DNA of 64,000 nt from Chromobacterium violaceum ATCC 12472 (GCF_000007705.1 NC_005085.1:2303752-2367751), one strand, 5' to 3'; positions 1 to 8,404 are shown, counted from the stretch's first letter. The notes: generated by a model from the sequence alone, not told the origin. Program-made: numbers and translations.

Positions 1-225
1 GAGCAGCTGGCGCCGTTGTTCATCATCCGCAGCCAACAGCCAGCCTTCATCGCCTTGCATATGAAACTGCTCTGCCAGCACGGGCAGCGCCGAGCGGCTG
101 ACCTGGTCGATCAGATAGACCAGCAACGGCGACAGCTCGACCGCGCTGATGCGGGCGCTCAATGCTGCAAGTGTGCGCATCCTCTCGTCGCCGGCCAGTG
201 CGGGCGGCAGCGGCAGATCAACCAT
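1..225 (-). CDS. I: Phage tail protein I (P2 gpI-like), N-terminal part
   Basis: This is the first 75 residues of a baseplate wedge protein that runs off the left edge of the window. The start is the ATG at 225, read MVDLPLPPAL, and it overlaps the end of the baseplate J gene by 8 nt. That is the W-J-I arrangement of P2-like tails. The visible part has the leader-like LPPAL region and ends in a short helix with EQRRQLL, typical of the stretch before the family's conserved core. Identification rests mainly on position after J; the diagnostic C-terminal part is not visible. Confidence 0.75.
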   Translation of the reverse strand, partial: MVDLPLPPALAGDERMRTLAALSARISAVELSPLLVYLIDQVSRSALPVLAEQFHMQGDEGWLLAADDEQRRQLL

Positions 226-1324
226 GGCTCACCCCCTCTAGCGTCACGCTGACACCCGTGCAACGTGCCCAGCCATGCTCCGGTACCTGCTGCAAGCCAG
301 GGCTGGCCACTGTTGCCTGGTACACGCCTGGCACCTGGACGGCTGCAATGATCTGGCTGGGGACAATATCGCGTCCCAGCGCGCCAGCGCGCTCTGCGGC
401 ATACGCCTGCAGCCGCTCCTGGGCTTGCGTCTTCACTGCCTTGCCATCCACATCCGGGTATACCGTTAGGCGGACATCGATGGCGTAGTCGATAGCCGTT
501 GGCGCCAGTGCCTCCACATAATCAGTCAGCGGCCGTACTCGCTCGGCCGAGCAGGTGGCTTGCACCAGAGCGAGCATGTTGGCGTCCGGCAAGCCGGTTT
601 TCAGCAGCGGGTAGAGCTGGACCACGCCAGGCGTGGGCGACAGTACAGCCACGTCGACAATGCTCTGGTGCGCGCGCAGCGCGTGGAAACGGTAGGCTTG
701 GCGGCTGCCGGCATTGGAGAATGACTCCGGCGCCAGCATGATGCGCTCGCGCAACCGTTCGTCGTCCTCTTCGTCCACGCCACCTGCCGTCACCGCGGTG
801 TTGGTCACCACCACGTCCATGTCGCCCAGGTCGTCCATCAGGTTGACGATCTGGCCAGGCTGCCAGCCGTTGCCAGCGCTGCCGGCATCCTGGCAGGTGG
901 CGGCGATCTCAAGCGATGTGCGGCCGGCAGGCAGCGTTGCCGCCTCGTCGGTGGCGAAGGCCACGACACCGTCGCCGCTTTCCACTCGGGTGCCGGCCGG
1001 GATTGGTAACGGACTGGCCAGCGGCGCATCCAAGGTAAAACGCAGCGTAGCTCGGGCGGGCTGGGCCGGTAGGCGGGTGACGCCCACCAGTTGGCCAAGG
1101 TAGTCCAGCATCGGCGCGCGGGCGTAGGCCACCAGGTTCTGCTTGGCCGCTTCCTGAATGCCTACACGGACCAGCGTTTCGCGGTAGGCCATCAGGTCGA
1201 TCAGCAGCCGCTCCACCTGGGCCGGGTACAGCGTCTTACCGCTCATCTGCTCGTACTGAGCGATGAGCTCGGCCGTGATGACTGCAGGGTCGCGCGCGAT
1301 GAAGTCGGGTTCGGGCAGTGTCAC
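218..1324 (-). CDS. J: Baseplate J-like protein (P2 gpJ family)
   Basis: This 368-aa baseplate wedge component attaches around the tail hub. The N-terminus reads LPEPDFIARDP and then YPAQVERLLIDLMAYRE, the usual gpJ opening. The middle has the GTRVESGDG and DERLRERI segments typical of Baseplate_J proteins. The start is a GTG at 1324 overlapping the stop of gpW in a GTGA, which implies translational coupling. It sits between W and I in the canonical P2 order. Length is close to the 300-aa P2 protein plus an extension. Confidence 0.9.
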   Translation of the reverse strand: MTLPEPDFIARDPAVITAELIAQYEQMSGKTLYPAQVERLLIDLMAYRETLVRVGIQEAAKQNLVAYARAPMLDYLGQLVGVTRLPAQPARATLRFTLDAPLASPLPIPAGTRVESGDGVVAFATDEAATLPAGRTSLEIAATCQDAGSAGNGWQPGQIVNLMDDLGDMDVVVTNTAVTAGGVDEEDDERLRERIMLAPESFSNAGSRQAYRFHALRAHQSIVDVAVLSPTPGVVQLYPLLKTGLPDANMLALVQATCSAERVRPLTDYVEALAPTAIDYAIDVRLTVYPDVDGKAVKTQAQERLQAYAAERAGALGRDIVPSQIIAAVQVPGVYQATVASPGLQQVPEHGWARCTGVSVTLEGVSHG

Positions 1325-1665
1325 AGCCGCACCTCCGTTTCCCGCACGCCTGCGGCTATGCGCCAGGTCACGCGGAGGATGATGCGGGCGCCGTCGATCA
1401 ACGGCGTCACCTTCACCAGCTGGCAGCGCGGCTCCCATTGCCGAATAGCCTCCACCGCCTCGCGCACCACATGCGGCACGGCTTGGCTGACCGGGTGGTC
1501 GATATACAGATGGATGTCGGAACCGAATTCCGGGCGATGCGGATCGCCGCCCTTGGGTGTGGTCAGGATGATGCGGATGCACTGGTTGATGTCCGCCTCG
1601 GCCTCGACCAGATAGGGGCGATTTAGCGCGGGTTGCCAGTGAAGGGAGTCAGATAGCCGGTTCAT
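1321..1665 (-). CDS. W: Baseplate assembly protein W (gp25/lysozyme-like)
   Basis: A 114-aa protein of the GPW/gp25 family, part of the inner baseplate. It shows the family pattern: an early ILTTPKGGDPHRPEFGSDI segment, then a conserved helix with VVREAVEAIRQWEPR, and a terminal strand pair with IILRVTWRI. The ATG at 1665 (MNRLSDS) is preferred; an in-frame GTG at 1683 is the alternative, and neither has a clear Shine-Dalgarno. It is the first gene of the short W-J-I unit, with dyad 1 lying 35 nt upstream. Confidence 0.9.
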   Translation of the reverse strand: MNRLSDSLHWQPALNRPYLVEAEADINQCIRIILTTPKGGDPHRPEFGSDIHLYIDHPVSQAVPHVVREAVEAIRQWEPRCQLVKVTPLIDGARIILRVTWRIAAGVRETEVRL

Positions 1666-1699
1666 GCGACTATGTTGCCGCACGAACCGGAAGGTGAAC

Positions 1700-1715
1700 T
1701 TTAAAGGGGTTTAAT
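1700..1715 (-). promoter_or_regulatory. Late-unit dyad 1 (TTTAAA-N4-TTTAAT)
   Basis: First of four 16-bp elements with the form TTTAAA, four G/C-rich bases (here GGGG on +), then TTTAAW. It lies just upstream of the W-J-I unit, in the gap before the 82-aa cargo gene. The other copies are at 8405, 16192 and 24317. I infer a late promoter or activator site, possibly for the Mor/C protein at 35,058; binding is not shown. Confidence 0.55.
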
Positions 1716-1717
1716 GC

Positions 1718-1966
1718 TTACCCCAGGTCAGCTAGCCCTTGATCATGCCTGTCGAGGTGGCTATCTATTATGATTTTGGCACACGCGATGCTTACCCTTT
1801 CAGCGTCCGCCTCCAGATCGTAAAATTCCGGATAAGTAGCAGGGATTGGCGTCCGATCAGGAACGCCAACTTTCCGGATCAAGGCATAGGGGACGTATTT
1901 CCGAATATCGTCGCGGTATTGGTGGCCGGGTTCAATTTCGTACCCTCGGTAGTGAGCAACATTCAT
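1718..1966 (-). CDS. Hypothetical 82-aa cargo protein
   Basis: No family recognised. The start is the ATG at 1966 (MNVAHYRGYEIEPG), preceded by a good Shine-Dalgarno (AAGGAG) 7-8 nt upstream; the longer reading from 1999 lacks one. The product is soluble, mixed in charge and rich in Tyr and His. Its base composition is less GC-rich than the tail genes on either side. It is inserted between V and W, which are normally adjacent in P2-like tails, so it looks like a moron (cargo gene) and not a structural gene. Confidence 0.7.
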   Translation of the reverse strand: MNVAHYRGYEIEPGHQYRDDIRKYVPYALIRKVGVPDRTPIPATYPEFYDLEADAERVSIACAKIIIDSHLDRHDQGLADLG

Positions 1967-2030
1967 TTTTGACTCCTTTTGAGTCGGGTTGGAAACCATC
2001 CCATTATGTTGTCACGACCAAAAGTGATGA

Positions 2031-2639
2031 TTAGTGAGAGTGATGGTTTGAGTTCCCGCCAGCGTCCATCACGGAGCCGCTGGCGCTCACATTGCCATCC
2101 ACCTGCACATTCCCGCTGATCACCGCCGCCGAACCGGCCCCACCAGACATCGCCATCCCGCCTTGCCCCACCAGTTTGCCTTTCACCAGGACGTTGCCGG
2201 AGAACTCGGAATCCGGCGCGTCCACCGTCACTTTGCCCCCGGCCTGCAGCTGGATGTCCGCGCTGGCCTGCATCACCACCTTCTGTACGCCGGACACGGT
2301 CAGGGTGTGGCTGCCGCGGTCGTATTCCAGCAGCGCGCCGTCCTTGAACCGCACCATGAACTTGTCGCGGCTGGTGGTCGGCGGCGGGTCGGCTTCGGAG
2401 TAGATCGCGCCCAGGATCACGCCATCCTCGCCGTGGGCATCCAGCAGCACCGCCACTTGCTCGCCGTTGTCGTAGGACCAACAAGCTTGGTCGTCCTGGG
2501 TTTTCGGGTAGGCGATGGGCAGCCACATGGTGCGCATATTGTCCATGTCCGGCAGGCGCACGCGGGCGAAGCCAGGTTTGCTGGCGCTGACGGTGCCGTA
2601 CTTGATGGTGGCGCCAAATTCGTCCAGGGTCTCGTTCAT
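2031..2639 (-). CDS. V: Baseplate assembly protein V (tail spike, P2 gpV-like)
   Basis: A 202-aa central spike protein that punctures the outer membrane. The N-terminal OB fold (about residues 8-80) reads GTVSASKPGFARVRLPDM and then GEQVAVLLDAHGEDGVILGAIY. A repetitive beta-helical stretch rich in Gly/Val follows (about 90-190). The C-terminus is HHSH, matching the metal-binding HxH tip of P2 gpV. The start overlaps the stop of D (ATGA). Because the spike keeps its own metal tip, the separate PAAR protein at 8481 would be redundant as a tip, which bears on that cassette's role. Confidence 0.93.
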   Translation of the reverse strand: MNETLDEFGATIKYGTVSASKPGFARVRLPDMDNMRTMWLPIAYPKTQDDQACWSYDNGEQVAVLLDAHGEDGVILGAIYSEADPPPTTSRDKFMVRFKDGALLEYDRGSHTLTVSGVQKVVMQASADIQLQAGGKVTVDAPDSEFSGNVLVKGKLVGQGGMAMSGGAGSAAVISGNVQVDGNVSASGSVMDAGGNSNHHSH

Positions 2640-3808
2640 TTCTTCTTGCCTTTCTGCGGCGTGGTGCCGACCACGTCGACTTGGCCATTCTTCATGCCGT
2701 AGACCTTCAGCCCTTTGCCGGCAGCCTTCTTGCCGGTGCGGCCGGAGCCTTTCTGCACCGGCAGGCTGGCGCGCTTCACTTCCAGCTCGGTGGAATACCC
2801 ACTGCTGCGGTCGATGCGGTGGCGGGCGGATTCCACCAGGTAACGGCCGTCCAGCTTGCCCAGGCCGGCCAGGTCGAACGTAGTCCCCGCCACCAGCTTT
2901 GGCTGGCCTGGCAGCGCCAGGTTGCCGGAAGTCTGCTCCAAATTGCTCTTGTCCATCGCCGCTTTCACCTTGGCATGGGCCGTCGCCCTGGATGAGGCGC
3001 GGCCGGCCATCTTCAGCGTGTCGCCGCTGGTGCTGGGCGTATGGCCGCCTTTCTTGTTGGTCTGGGTGGTATGGCCGACCTCAGCCACCTGGCCAGCCTT
3101 CATCCCGTACACCACCAGCTTCTTGGTCTTGGGGTTGTGGCGCTTGAGCTTGGCCTCCTGGTAGACCTCCTTGATCTTGTCGCGCAGGTGGACCGAGGTC
3201 AGATCGGTCCGTTGCAGCGTCAGCACCGCCGCGCCGTCGCGCAGGTCGGCCAGCTCGCTGAACACCATCTTGTTGCCGGTGATCTTGAACACGTAGCCGA
3301 ACTCCCGCGCCAGGCGCACCAGGAACGCCACGTCACGCTCCTGGTACTGCGTCACCCGGTCGATGCGGATGTCGCGGATTTTGCCGACCAGCACCAGGTG
3401 GTTGCGCTTGGCAATGCGCAGGGCGATGGCCGCCAGCGTGGTGTTCTCGTAGGCCCGGCCGACGCGTGTGCGTACCGACTTCTTCACGCCGGCCGCCAGC
3501 GCTTTGATCGACACCGTGGACGGCGGGAACGCAAACTCGACCTCGTCGATCTCGAACTCGCCGCAGGGCAGCAGCGGCTCGCCGGCATAGCCGATCTTCA
3601 GCTTCAGCTTGTCGCCCTGGCGCGGATACCAGACGTTGATCCAGCGCCCGTCGCTGTCCTCCAGCGCCACCTCCAGCTCGTCAGACTGGCCGGACAGATA
3701 GTCGGTATACGTCACCGACAGCACGTAGGGCGTGATGTCGCTGGTGATGTTGTGCTGGCCATAGGCCAGCTGGAACACCGGGTGCGGCACCGTATTCAGC
3801 GCATCCAT
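2636..3808 (-). CDS. D: Tail hub protein D (late control D / VgrG-like)
   Basis: A 390-aa protein of the phage late control gene D family, the trimeric hub that connects tube and spike. Recognisable stretches are DYLSGQSDELEVALEDSDGRW near the N-terminus, the GEFEIDEVEF strand pair, and ITQY-type REFGYVFKI in the middle. The C-terminus is low-complexity and Lys/Gly-rich. It overlaps X by 13 nt upstream and V by 4 nt downstream, as expected for the compact P2-like order X-D-V. Confidence 0.92.
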   Translation of the reverse strand: MDALNTVPHPVFQLAYGQHNITSDITPYVLSVTYTDYLSGQSDELEVALEDSDGRWINVWYPRQGDKLKLKIGYAGEPLLPCGEFEIDEVEFAFPPSTVSIKALAAGVKKSVRTRVGRAYENTTLAAIALRIAKRNHLVLVGKIRDIRIDRVTQYQERDVAFLVRLAREFGYVFKITGNKMVFSELADLRDGAAVLTLQRTDLTSVHLRDKIKEVYQEAKLKRHNPKTKKLVVYGMKAGQVAEVGHTTQTNKKGGHTPSTSGDTLKMAGRASSRATAHAKVKAAMDKSNLEQTSGNLALPGQPKLVAGTTFDLAGLGKLDGRYLVESARHRIDRSSGYSTELEVKRASLPVQKGSGRTGKKAAGKGLKVYGMKNGQVDVVGTTPQKGKKK

Positions 3809-4002
3809 AGCGGCAGCTCCTCGGCCAGATCGGCTTGTTCAATCACCGGGATGGACAGGGTCAGCCCGGCCGGCAGCGCCACGCCCAGCGGCGCGTGCGG
3901 ATTGGCGGCGATGATCTGCTCGTAGGCCAGTGCGTCGCCGTAGTAGTGCCAGGCGATCTGGTCCCAGCGCTCGCCCTCGCGGGTAATGTGGTTCAGGAAC
4001 AT
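3796..4002 (-). CDS. X: Tail protein X (LysM-like)
   Basis: A 68-aa protein matching P2 gpX. It has a short LysM-like fold with EGERWDQIAWHYYGDA followed by YEQIIAANP and a PAGLTLSIP strand. Such proteins are thought to help join hub and tape measure. It shares one base with the end of U and overlaps the start of D. Confidence 0.9.
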   Translation of the reverse strand: MFLNHITREGERWDQIAWHYYGDALAYEQIIAANPHAPLGVALPAGLTLSIPVIEQADLAEELPLWMR

Positions 4003-4895
4003 CAGATGGCCCTCGTGATGACCTTGGCAGCCAGCTTGCTGATGGCCGGCGACGCGGCATCCAGCACGCTGCCGGCCGCGCCCAGGTAGCCCGCGTAGAT
4101 ATCCAGCTTGCCGGCCAGATTGCCGGCGTTGACCGAGCCCAGGGTGTTCTGCGCGCTGCGCACCGCGGCCAGGGCATTGGCGCCGGCGCGGGCGATGCCG
4201 GCGGCCTCGGGCAGCTTGCCGCTCACCTCGGCCAGTTGCTGCAGCGGCGTTGCCGCGCGCTGGGCATCGGCCAGCAAGCCGGACATCCGGCCGAGGGCGG
4301 CTTGCGGATTGCTGGCCATCTGCCGGGCCAGCTGGGCCGAGTCGCGCGCCAGGCGGATGGCGGCCTGGCCCTGGTTGGCATAGGCCACCGCCTGGCGGAT
4401 GTTGTCCCGCACCGACGAGGTGGCTGTCTTCAGCTTACCGGCGGCCTGGCCCACCGGAGAGGCGACGGCCGCGGCCGGTGGCTGCGCCGGCTGCACTGCG
4501 GGCGGCAGCGGCTTCTTCTTGTCGCCCACGTACTCGCGCAAGGTGATGCTGGCCTCCAGGGCCAGCAGCGTGCCGGCCTTGTCGGTTTGCTTGCTGGTGG
4601 CCTGCAAATCGGTCAGGACAAACCAGCCCTTGTAGTCACCGTTGCCCAGCACCAGCGCCATGGCCTTGTGGTCTGCCTGCGCCTGGCGCAGCTTCAGCAG
4701 CTCGGCTTCCGGATCGCAGAACTGGCTGTGGAACGATAACTGGATGCGGATTTCATCCAGCTTGTCCGCCATCCACTGCAGCCGCGGCTTACCCTCAATC
4801 AGCGCGTGCTCGGCATAGTCGGCGCCGAACTGCGACTCGAAGCCGTCGAAATAGGTGATGAGGTCGAATTGGACCTCGCCCAGGAGCGCAAACAT
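4002..4895 (-). CDS. U: Tail protein U (tail terminator, P2 gpU-like) with C-terminal extension
   Basis: A 297-aa protein. The first ~135 residues are gpU-like (FALLGEVQFDL, then LQWMADKLDEIRIQLSFHSQFCDPE and GWFVLTDLQ). The family caps the tail tube and joins it to the head. Usual length is about 160 aa; the extra ~150 residues are Ala/Gln-rich and helical, with repeated small-residue patterns. The extension is unlike P2 U and could be a coiled-coil or linker region. The start overlaps the stop of the tape measure gene by one base. Confidence 0.88.
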   Translation of the reverse strand: MFALLGEVQFDLITYFDGFESQFGADYAEHALIEGKPRLQWMADKLDEIRIQLSFHSQFCDPEAELLKLRQAQADHKAMALVLGNGDYKGWFVLTDLQATSKQTDKAGTLLALEASITLREYVGDKKKPLPPAVQPAQPPAAAVASPVGQAAGKLKTATSSVRDNIRQAVAYANQGQAAIRLARDSAQLARQMASNPQAALGRMSGLLADAQRAATPLQQLAEVSGKLPEAAGIARAGANALAAVRSAQNTLGSVNAGNLAGKLDIYAGYLGAAGSVLDAASPAISKLAAKVITRAI

Positions 4896-7690
4896 TATTT
4901 GAAGGCCCTCCGTTCCTGCTGCGCCCAGACGCGGCGCATCATCTGCTCCAGCTCATGCATCGACAGCTGCAGCCCGGACTGGACAGCGGCCTTGACAGCC
5001 TCCGGCGCTCCCGCAGGCACATTGATGACCGGACTGAAGTGGATCACCATTCCGCCGCCTGCAGGCGCGCCTTTGCCACCCGCTTGCAGGCGCTGCAGCC
5101 CCTCGGCCGCAACCTGCGTGCGCAGCTGTGGTTTGCCCCAGGCGTTGGTCGCGGCGCGGGCCATGGCGCCGGTCGCGCGCGCGGCGTGGGCAGCACTGCG
5201 GTCTATGCCGATGGCCGCGCCCTGGGCGATGTTGTCGCCGAATCCCATGAAGACCCGCGATGGCGACTTAATGCCGAGGGTATTGGCGAACCAGCCTTTG
5301 ACGTCCGTGGCCAAGCCCAGGATGGCGTCCTTGGCTGCGCCGAGTTTGGACTTGATGCCGTTCACCAACCCCATCACCAGGTCTTTGCCCGTCTGCAGGA
5401 ATTTGCCCGGCAGTTCACCGGCAAACTTGAACACCGGCAACCAAAACACGATCCAGCTGACCACCTTGGCTTTCATCCAGCTCCAGGCGCTGGCCATGGA
5501 CTGCTTCACGCTCTCCCACAGCCCGCTGAAGAAGGTCTTGATGCGGCCCCAGTTGGCGATGATCAGCCGCGGAATGCCGATGATGAGGAACAAGTAGTTC
5601 AGCACCGGGTAGCGCTGGAAAGCGGCGGAGACTCCGGCCCACGCTTGGGTAAAGAAGGACTTAATGCGGCTCCAGTTGGCGATGATCAGCCGCGGGATGC
5701 CAATAATGGGCACCAGGTAATTCAGGATGGGATAACGGGTAAACGCCGCATCCACTGCAGACCATACTTTGACGAAGAACTCCTTTATGGGCGTCCAATA
5801 CCGATAGATCAGGTAAGCCGCGCCGGCTATCGCCATCACGGCGAGGCCTATCGGGTTCATCATCGCGGCCCGGCCCAGCCACAGCACCGCCTGGCCGACC
5901 AGGCGAATACCGCCCAGCAAGCCCCCGCTCAGCACACGGCCCAGCGCCAGCGCACCGCGCGCGGCCAGCAGCAAAGGCGAACCGAAGGCCATCGCCAAAC
6001 CACGGCCAAATGGAAGCAGGAAGCGCCCAACCGCCATGACACCGCCGCCAACACTTCGCAGTCCAGAAATAAGCGGCGCGAAGCGCCCGGCCTGCCATAG
6101 CCCCTTGAAGTAAGTCCATTTGCCTGAGACTGTAGTGATCGAGGTGGTGAGTGCATTGAACGGCGACAGGACCAAATTGATACCGTACTTGATGCCAATG
6201 AAGGCCATCTTGCCGGCGAGGAGGCCGCCTACTAGGCCGATCACACCTTTAATCACCCCTGGATGTGCTTTGGCCCATTCTCCAAATGCCTTCACAACCG
6301 GCATGATCTCGACAATCGCCTCAGAAATAGGAGGCAGCAGGGTGTTGCCTATCGTGAGTCCCAGTTCGGTTATACCAATCTTGAACTTGTCGATCTGGGA
6401 CTTCGCGGTTTCCATCCGCTTCTTCCAATCCTGGTCTAGCAAGCCCTTGTCTGCGGCGCCCATGCTACCCTGCTGGATGTCTTTCATTTCTTTCTGATTC
6501 GCAATGGCCGGGCGGATAAATGACATTGCCTGCATGTCTTGGAACAGTTCGCCAAGCTTATAAGCCTCAGACAGACGCTGAAGCGCTACTGCTCGTTCTT
6601 TATCGTCTTTAATGGCCATGGCTTGTTTAAATTGCCCCGCAGCCTCTGGGCCTTTGGACTGCATATATTGGGTAATGATGGCCAACATAGACTGCACGGG
6701 CGACAGCCCTTGTGCGCGCAAATTCATCATGCTGGCTTTCAGATCAATGCCTGCATTGGCAAAGTCTTTTAGCGTGTCTGGAGCGGTGATCTTCTGAAGG
6801 AAATTCTTGAAGTTGTTGGCCGCTTCGTCGTTTGAGCCAGCCCCCTTGCGAGCAATCTGCAACGCAGCGCCGATCTCTGCCACGGCTTCCTTGCCAGTGA
6901 CCCCGAGCGCTTGGAATGACGGCGACAGCGCCGGCAACCACTTGGCCATGTCTCGAATTTCAAACTGGCCGCGCTTACCGGCGTAAGCCAGCATATTGAG
7001 CGCGCCTTCGAAGCCGTCTTCACCTACCTTGAGGTTGTCCTTCAACGCGATGGCCACGCTGCCCAAGTCGTCCATGCTGGCTCGGGTCGCAGTAGCCGCC
7101 TTGGCCATCACCGGCGCGTACTTCTCTAATGCCTTGGCGTCCTGGATGCCACCGGCTACCAGCACCGAGGTTCCGCGCGCAATCTCATCCTGGAATTGAT
7201 TCCACTTGAGTGCAGCATCACGGATCGTTGAGCCGAGCTTGGCTTCCTCTGCCTTCGAAAATTCACCAGTAATGGCGACATCACGCAGTTGGTCCTGGAA
7301 ATCAATCGCCACGTTGCCCGACTTGACCACTGGCGCCATCAAGGCCAACGCGGTTCCTGCCGTCTCCATTGCCTGACCACGCAACTCAGAACGGTTTGCC
7401 TTGAGCGTTTCGCCCCGCGCCAGACTGGCTGTCAGGCGCTCTTGCTTACTGCGGAGTTGATCCAGGGTCAGGCCAAGCCGGTCATATTGACGCTTCAGCT
7501 CCGCGACATTGCGCGTGGGGTGGGACATCGCCCGCGCCATCGCATCGCCCAGCCGGTTGTGCTTGAGACGCAGCTCGTCGGCGACCTGGCCCAGCCGAGC
7601 AGCCGTTCCGCGTGCCGATGCGAACGCAGACTGAAACGTGCCGGACAGCGCCGCGCCGATTTTTACCCCGATCAGCAGTTCATTGGCCAT
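4895..7690 (-). CDS. T: Tail tape measure protein (P2 gpT-like)
   Basis: A 931-aa tape measure protein that sets tail length and is ejected with DNA. The N-terminal ~90 residues are helical (RLGQVADELRLKHNRLGDAM). A PhageMin_Tail-like core follows (about 120-330: FQDQLRDVAITGEFSK ... TATRASMDDLG). Hydrophobic segments lie near 475-500 and 600-640. There is a 41-aa tandem repeat at about 650-730 and an APAGGGMVIHF C-terminal region. The start at 7690 leaves a 261-nt gap to E', occupied by a + strand ORF. Confidence 0.93.
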   Translation of the reverse strand: MANELLIGVKIGAALSGTFQSAFASARGTAARLGQVADELRLKHNRLGDAMARAMSHPTRNVAELKRQYDRLGLTLDQLRSKQERLTASLARGETLKANRSELRGQAMETAGTALALMAPVVKSGNVAIDFQDQLRDVAITGEFSKAEEAKLGSTIRDAALKWNQFQDEIARGTSVLVAGGIQDAKALEKYAPVMAKAATATRASMDDLGSVAIALKDNLKVGEDGFEGALNMLAYAGKRGQFEIRDMAKWLPALSPSFQALGVTGKEAVAEIGAALQIARKGAGSNDEAANNFKNFLQKITAPDTLKDFANAGIDLKASMMNLRAQGLSPVQSMLAIITQYMQSKGPEAAGQFKQAMAIKDDKERAVALQRLSEAYKLGELFQDMQAMSFIRPAIANQKEMKDIQQGSMGAADKGLLDQDWKKRMETAKSQIDKFKIGITELGLTIGNTLLPPISEAIVEIMPVVKAFGEWAKAHPGVIKGVIGLVGGLLAGKMAFIGIKYGINLVLSPFNALTTSITTVSGKWTYFKGLWQAGRFAPLISGLRSVGGGVMAVGRFLLPFGRGLAMAFGSPLLLAARGALALGRVLSGGLLGGIRLVGQAVLWLGRAAMMNPIGLAVMAIAGAAYLIYRYWTPIKEFFVKVWSAVDAAFTRYPILNYLVPIIGIPRLIIANWSRIKSFFTQAWAGVSAAFQRYPVLNYLFLIIGIPRLIIANWGRIKTFFSGLWESVKQSMASAWSWMKAKVVSWIVFWLPVFKFAGELPGKFLQTGKDLVMGLVNGIKSKLGAAKDAILGLATDVKGWFANTLGIKSPSRVFMGFGDNIAQGAAIGIDRSAAHAARATGAMARAATNAWGKPQLRTQVAAEGLQRLQAGGKGAPAGGGMVIHFSPVINVPAGAPEAVKAAVQSGLQLSMHELEQMMRRVWAQQERRAFK
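5505..5750 (-). repeat. Tandem 41-codon repeat within the tape measure gene
   Basis: Two neighbouring copies of a unit encoding RYPxLNYL-x3-IGIPRLIIANW-x-RIKxFF, 123 nt apart (for example AGTTGGCGAT at 5551 and again at 5674). The copies differ at several codons, so the duplication is not recent. In-frame repeats in a tape measure gene would lengthen the tail in a quantised way. Confidence 0.8.
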
Positions 7691-7719
7691 GCCATGCGAC
7701 CTTTTGCTATGCTGTAAAC

Positions 7720-7971
7720 ATGTTTGAAAAAACCGCCCTCACTACCGCCAAAGCCATTTACTGGCTGGTCATCTGCAGCGGAGCCATCTGGCTCGCTTGG
7801 GTCTGCTTTGCCAATCTGCCGCTGTGGGCCGCGGTTATCCTGTTCGCCATCGTATTGCCCCTGGCAGCGATGGCCGGCGCGCCCTTGGCGGCCGGCGCAT
7901 CCTTTGCGGCTGGCGTGTTGGTAGCGGCCGTGCTGGCCGCGTACCGCCGCGCTACGCACTCCGGCGCCTGA
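7720..7971 (+). CDS. Putative 83-aa membrane protein on the opposite strand
   Basis: The ORF starts at the ATG at 7720 (MFEKTALTTAKAIYW) and encodes two strongly hydrophobic segments (about residues 14-32 and 35-75). It ends in a basic tail with YRRATHSG. It fits almost exactly the only non-coding gap on the - strand between E' (ends 7952) and T (starts 7690), overlapping E' by 20 nt. No good Shine-Dalgarno is visible. Function unknown; a cargo membrane protein or a fortuitous ORF are both possible. Confidence 0.5.
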   Translation: MFEKTALTTAKAIYWLVICSGAIWLAWVCFANLPLWAAVILFAIVLPLAAMAGAPLAAGASFAAGVLVAAVLAAYRRATHSGA

Positions 7972-8098
7972 GCTCCCGCTCGGCCACCTCCACCCACCAC
8001 CAGTAATCCACCATCTCCAGCCCGTCGATCTCGGAGGGCTGCATCCGCAACACAATCAGCAGCACCTCATCCAGCGGCTGCAGGCTGGTCTCCGATGC
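7952..8098 (-). CDS. Tail assembly chaperone E' made by programmed frameshift from E
   Basis: A 48-codon open frame starts inside the 3' end of E and is offset by -2 (equivalently +1). It encodes LQPLDEVLLIVLRMQ, then PSEIDGLEMVDYWWWVEVAE and a basic end. It has no start codon of its own. The likely slip site is the GGGC in TTG-GGC-ATC at 8102-8094; slipping back two bases after GGC resumes at GCA (8098). The fused E-E' product would be about 128 aa. The GGGC context resembles the -2 site described for phage Mu. The W-rich helical tail resembles GpE-type proteins. Confidence 0.7.
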   Translation of the reverse strand, partial: ASETSLQPLDEVLLIVLRMQPSEIDGLEMVDYWWWVEVAERELRRRSA

Positions 8099-8336
8099 CC
8101 AACATTTGGCGAAAACAATCGGACAATGCCTTGCTGTCGGCGATGTCCAGCTGGTCGATATCTTCCAGCGTCAGGCCGGTCATGCGGGCAAACAGGAAGT
8201 CTTCCTGGTCGGCGTCATCCGGGCTGTGACGGCTGGCCGCTTTCAGGTCCGCACGCTTCAGGCGCTGGATGTCCAGCGCCTCGATGTGCTGGCCGGCGGC
8301 GTTGGTGAACGGGTACTGCAGCTTGATCTTGTCCAT
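8067..8336 (-). CDS. E: Tail assembly chaperone E (Mu gp41 / P2 gpE-like)
   Basis: An 89-aa protein of the phage tail assembly chaperone family that includes Mu gp41. Landmarks are a beta-rich start (MDKIKLQYPFTNAAGQ), the KRADLKAA helix, and ARMTGLTLEDIDQLDIADSKAL. The Shine-Dalgarno is GGAAGGA, 6 nt before the ATG. It is the unshifted product; a second reading frame continues downstream (next entry). It lies directly upstream of the tape measure gene, which these chaperones coat during assembly. Confidence 0.88.
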   Translation of the reverse strand: MDKIKLQYPFTNAAGQHIEALDIQRLKRADLKAASRHSPDDADQEDFLFARMTGLTLEDIDQLDIADSKALSDCFRQMLGIGDQPAAAG

Positions 8337-8404
8337 GGAGCATCCTTCCGTTTAATTGATTGGGAACCACGAAAGGATTGTGGCCAGAGGCGATCCATAA
8401 CGCC

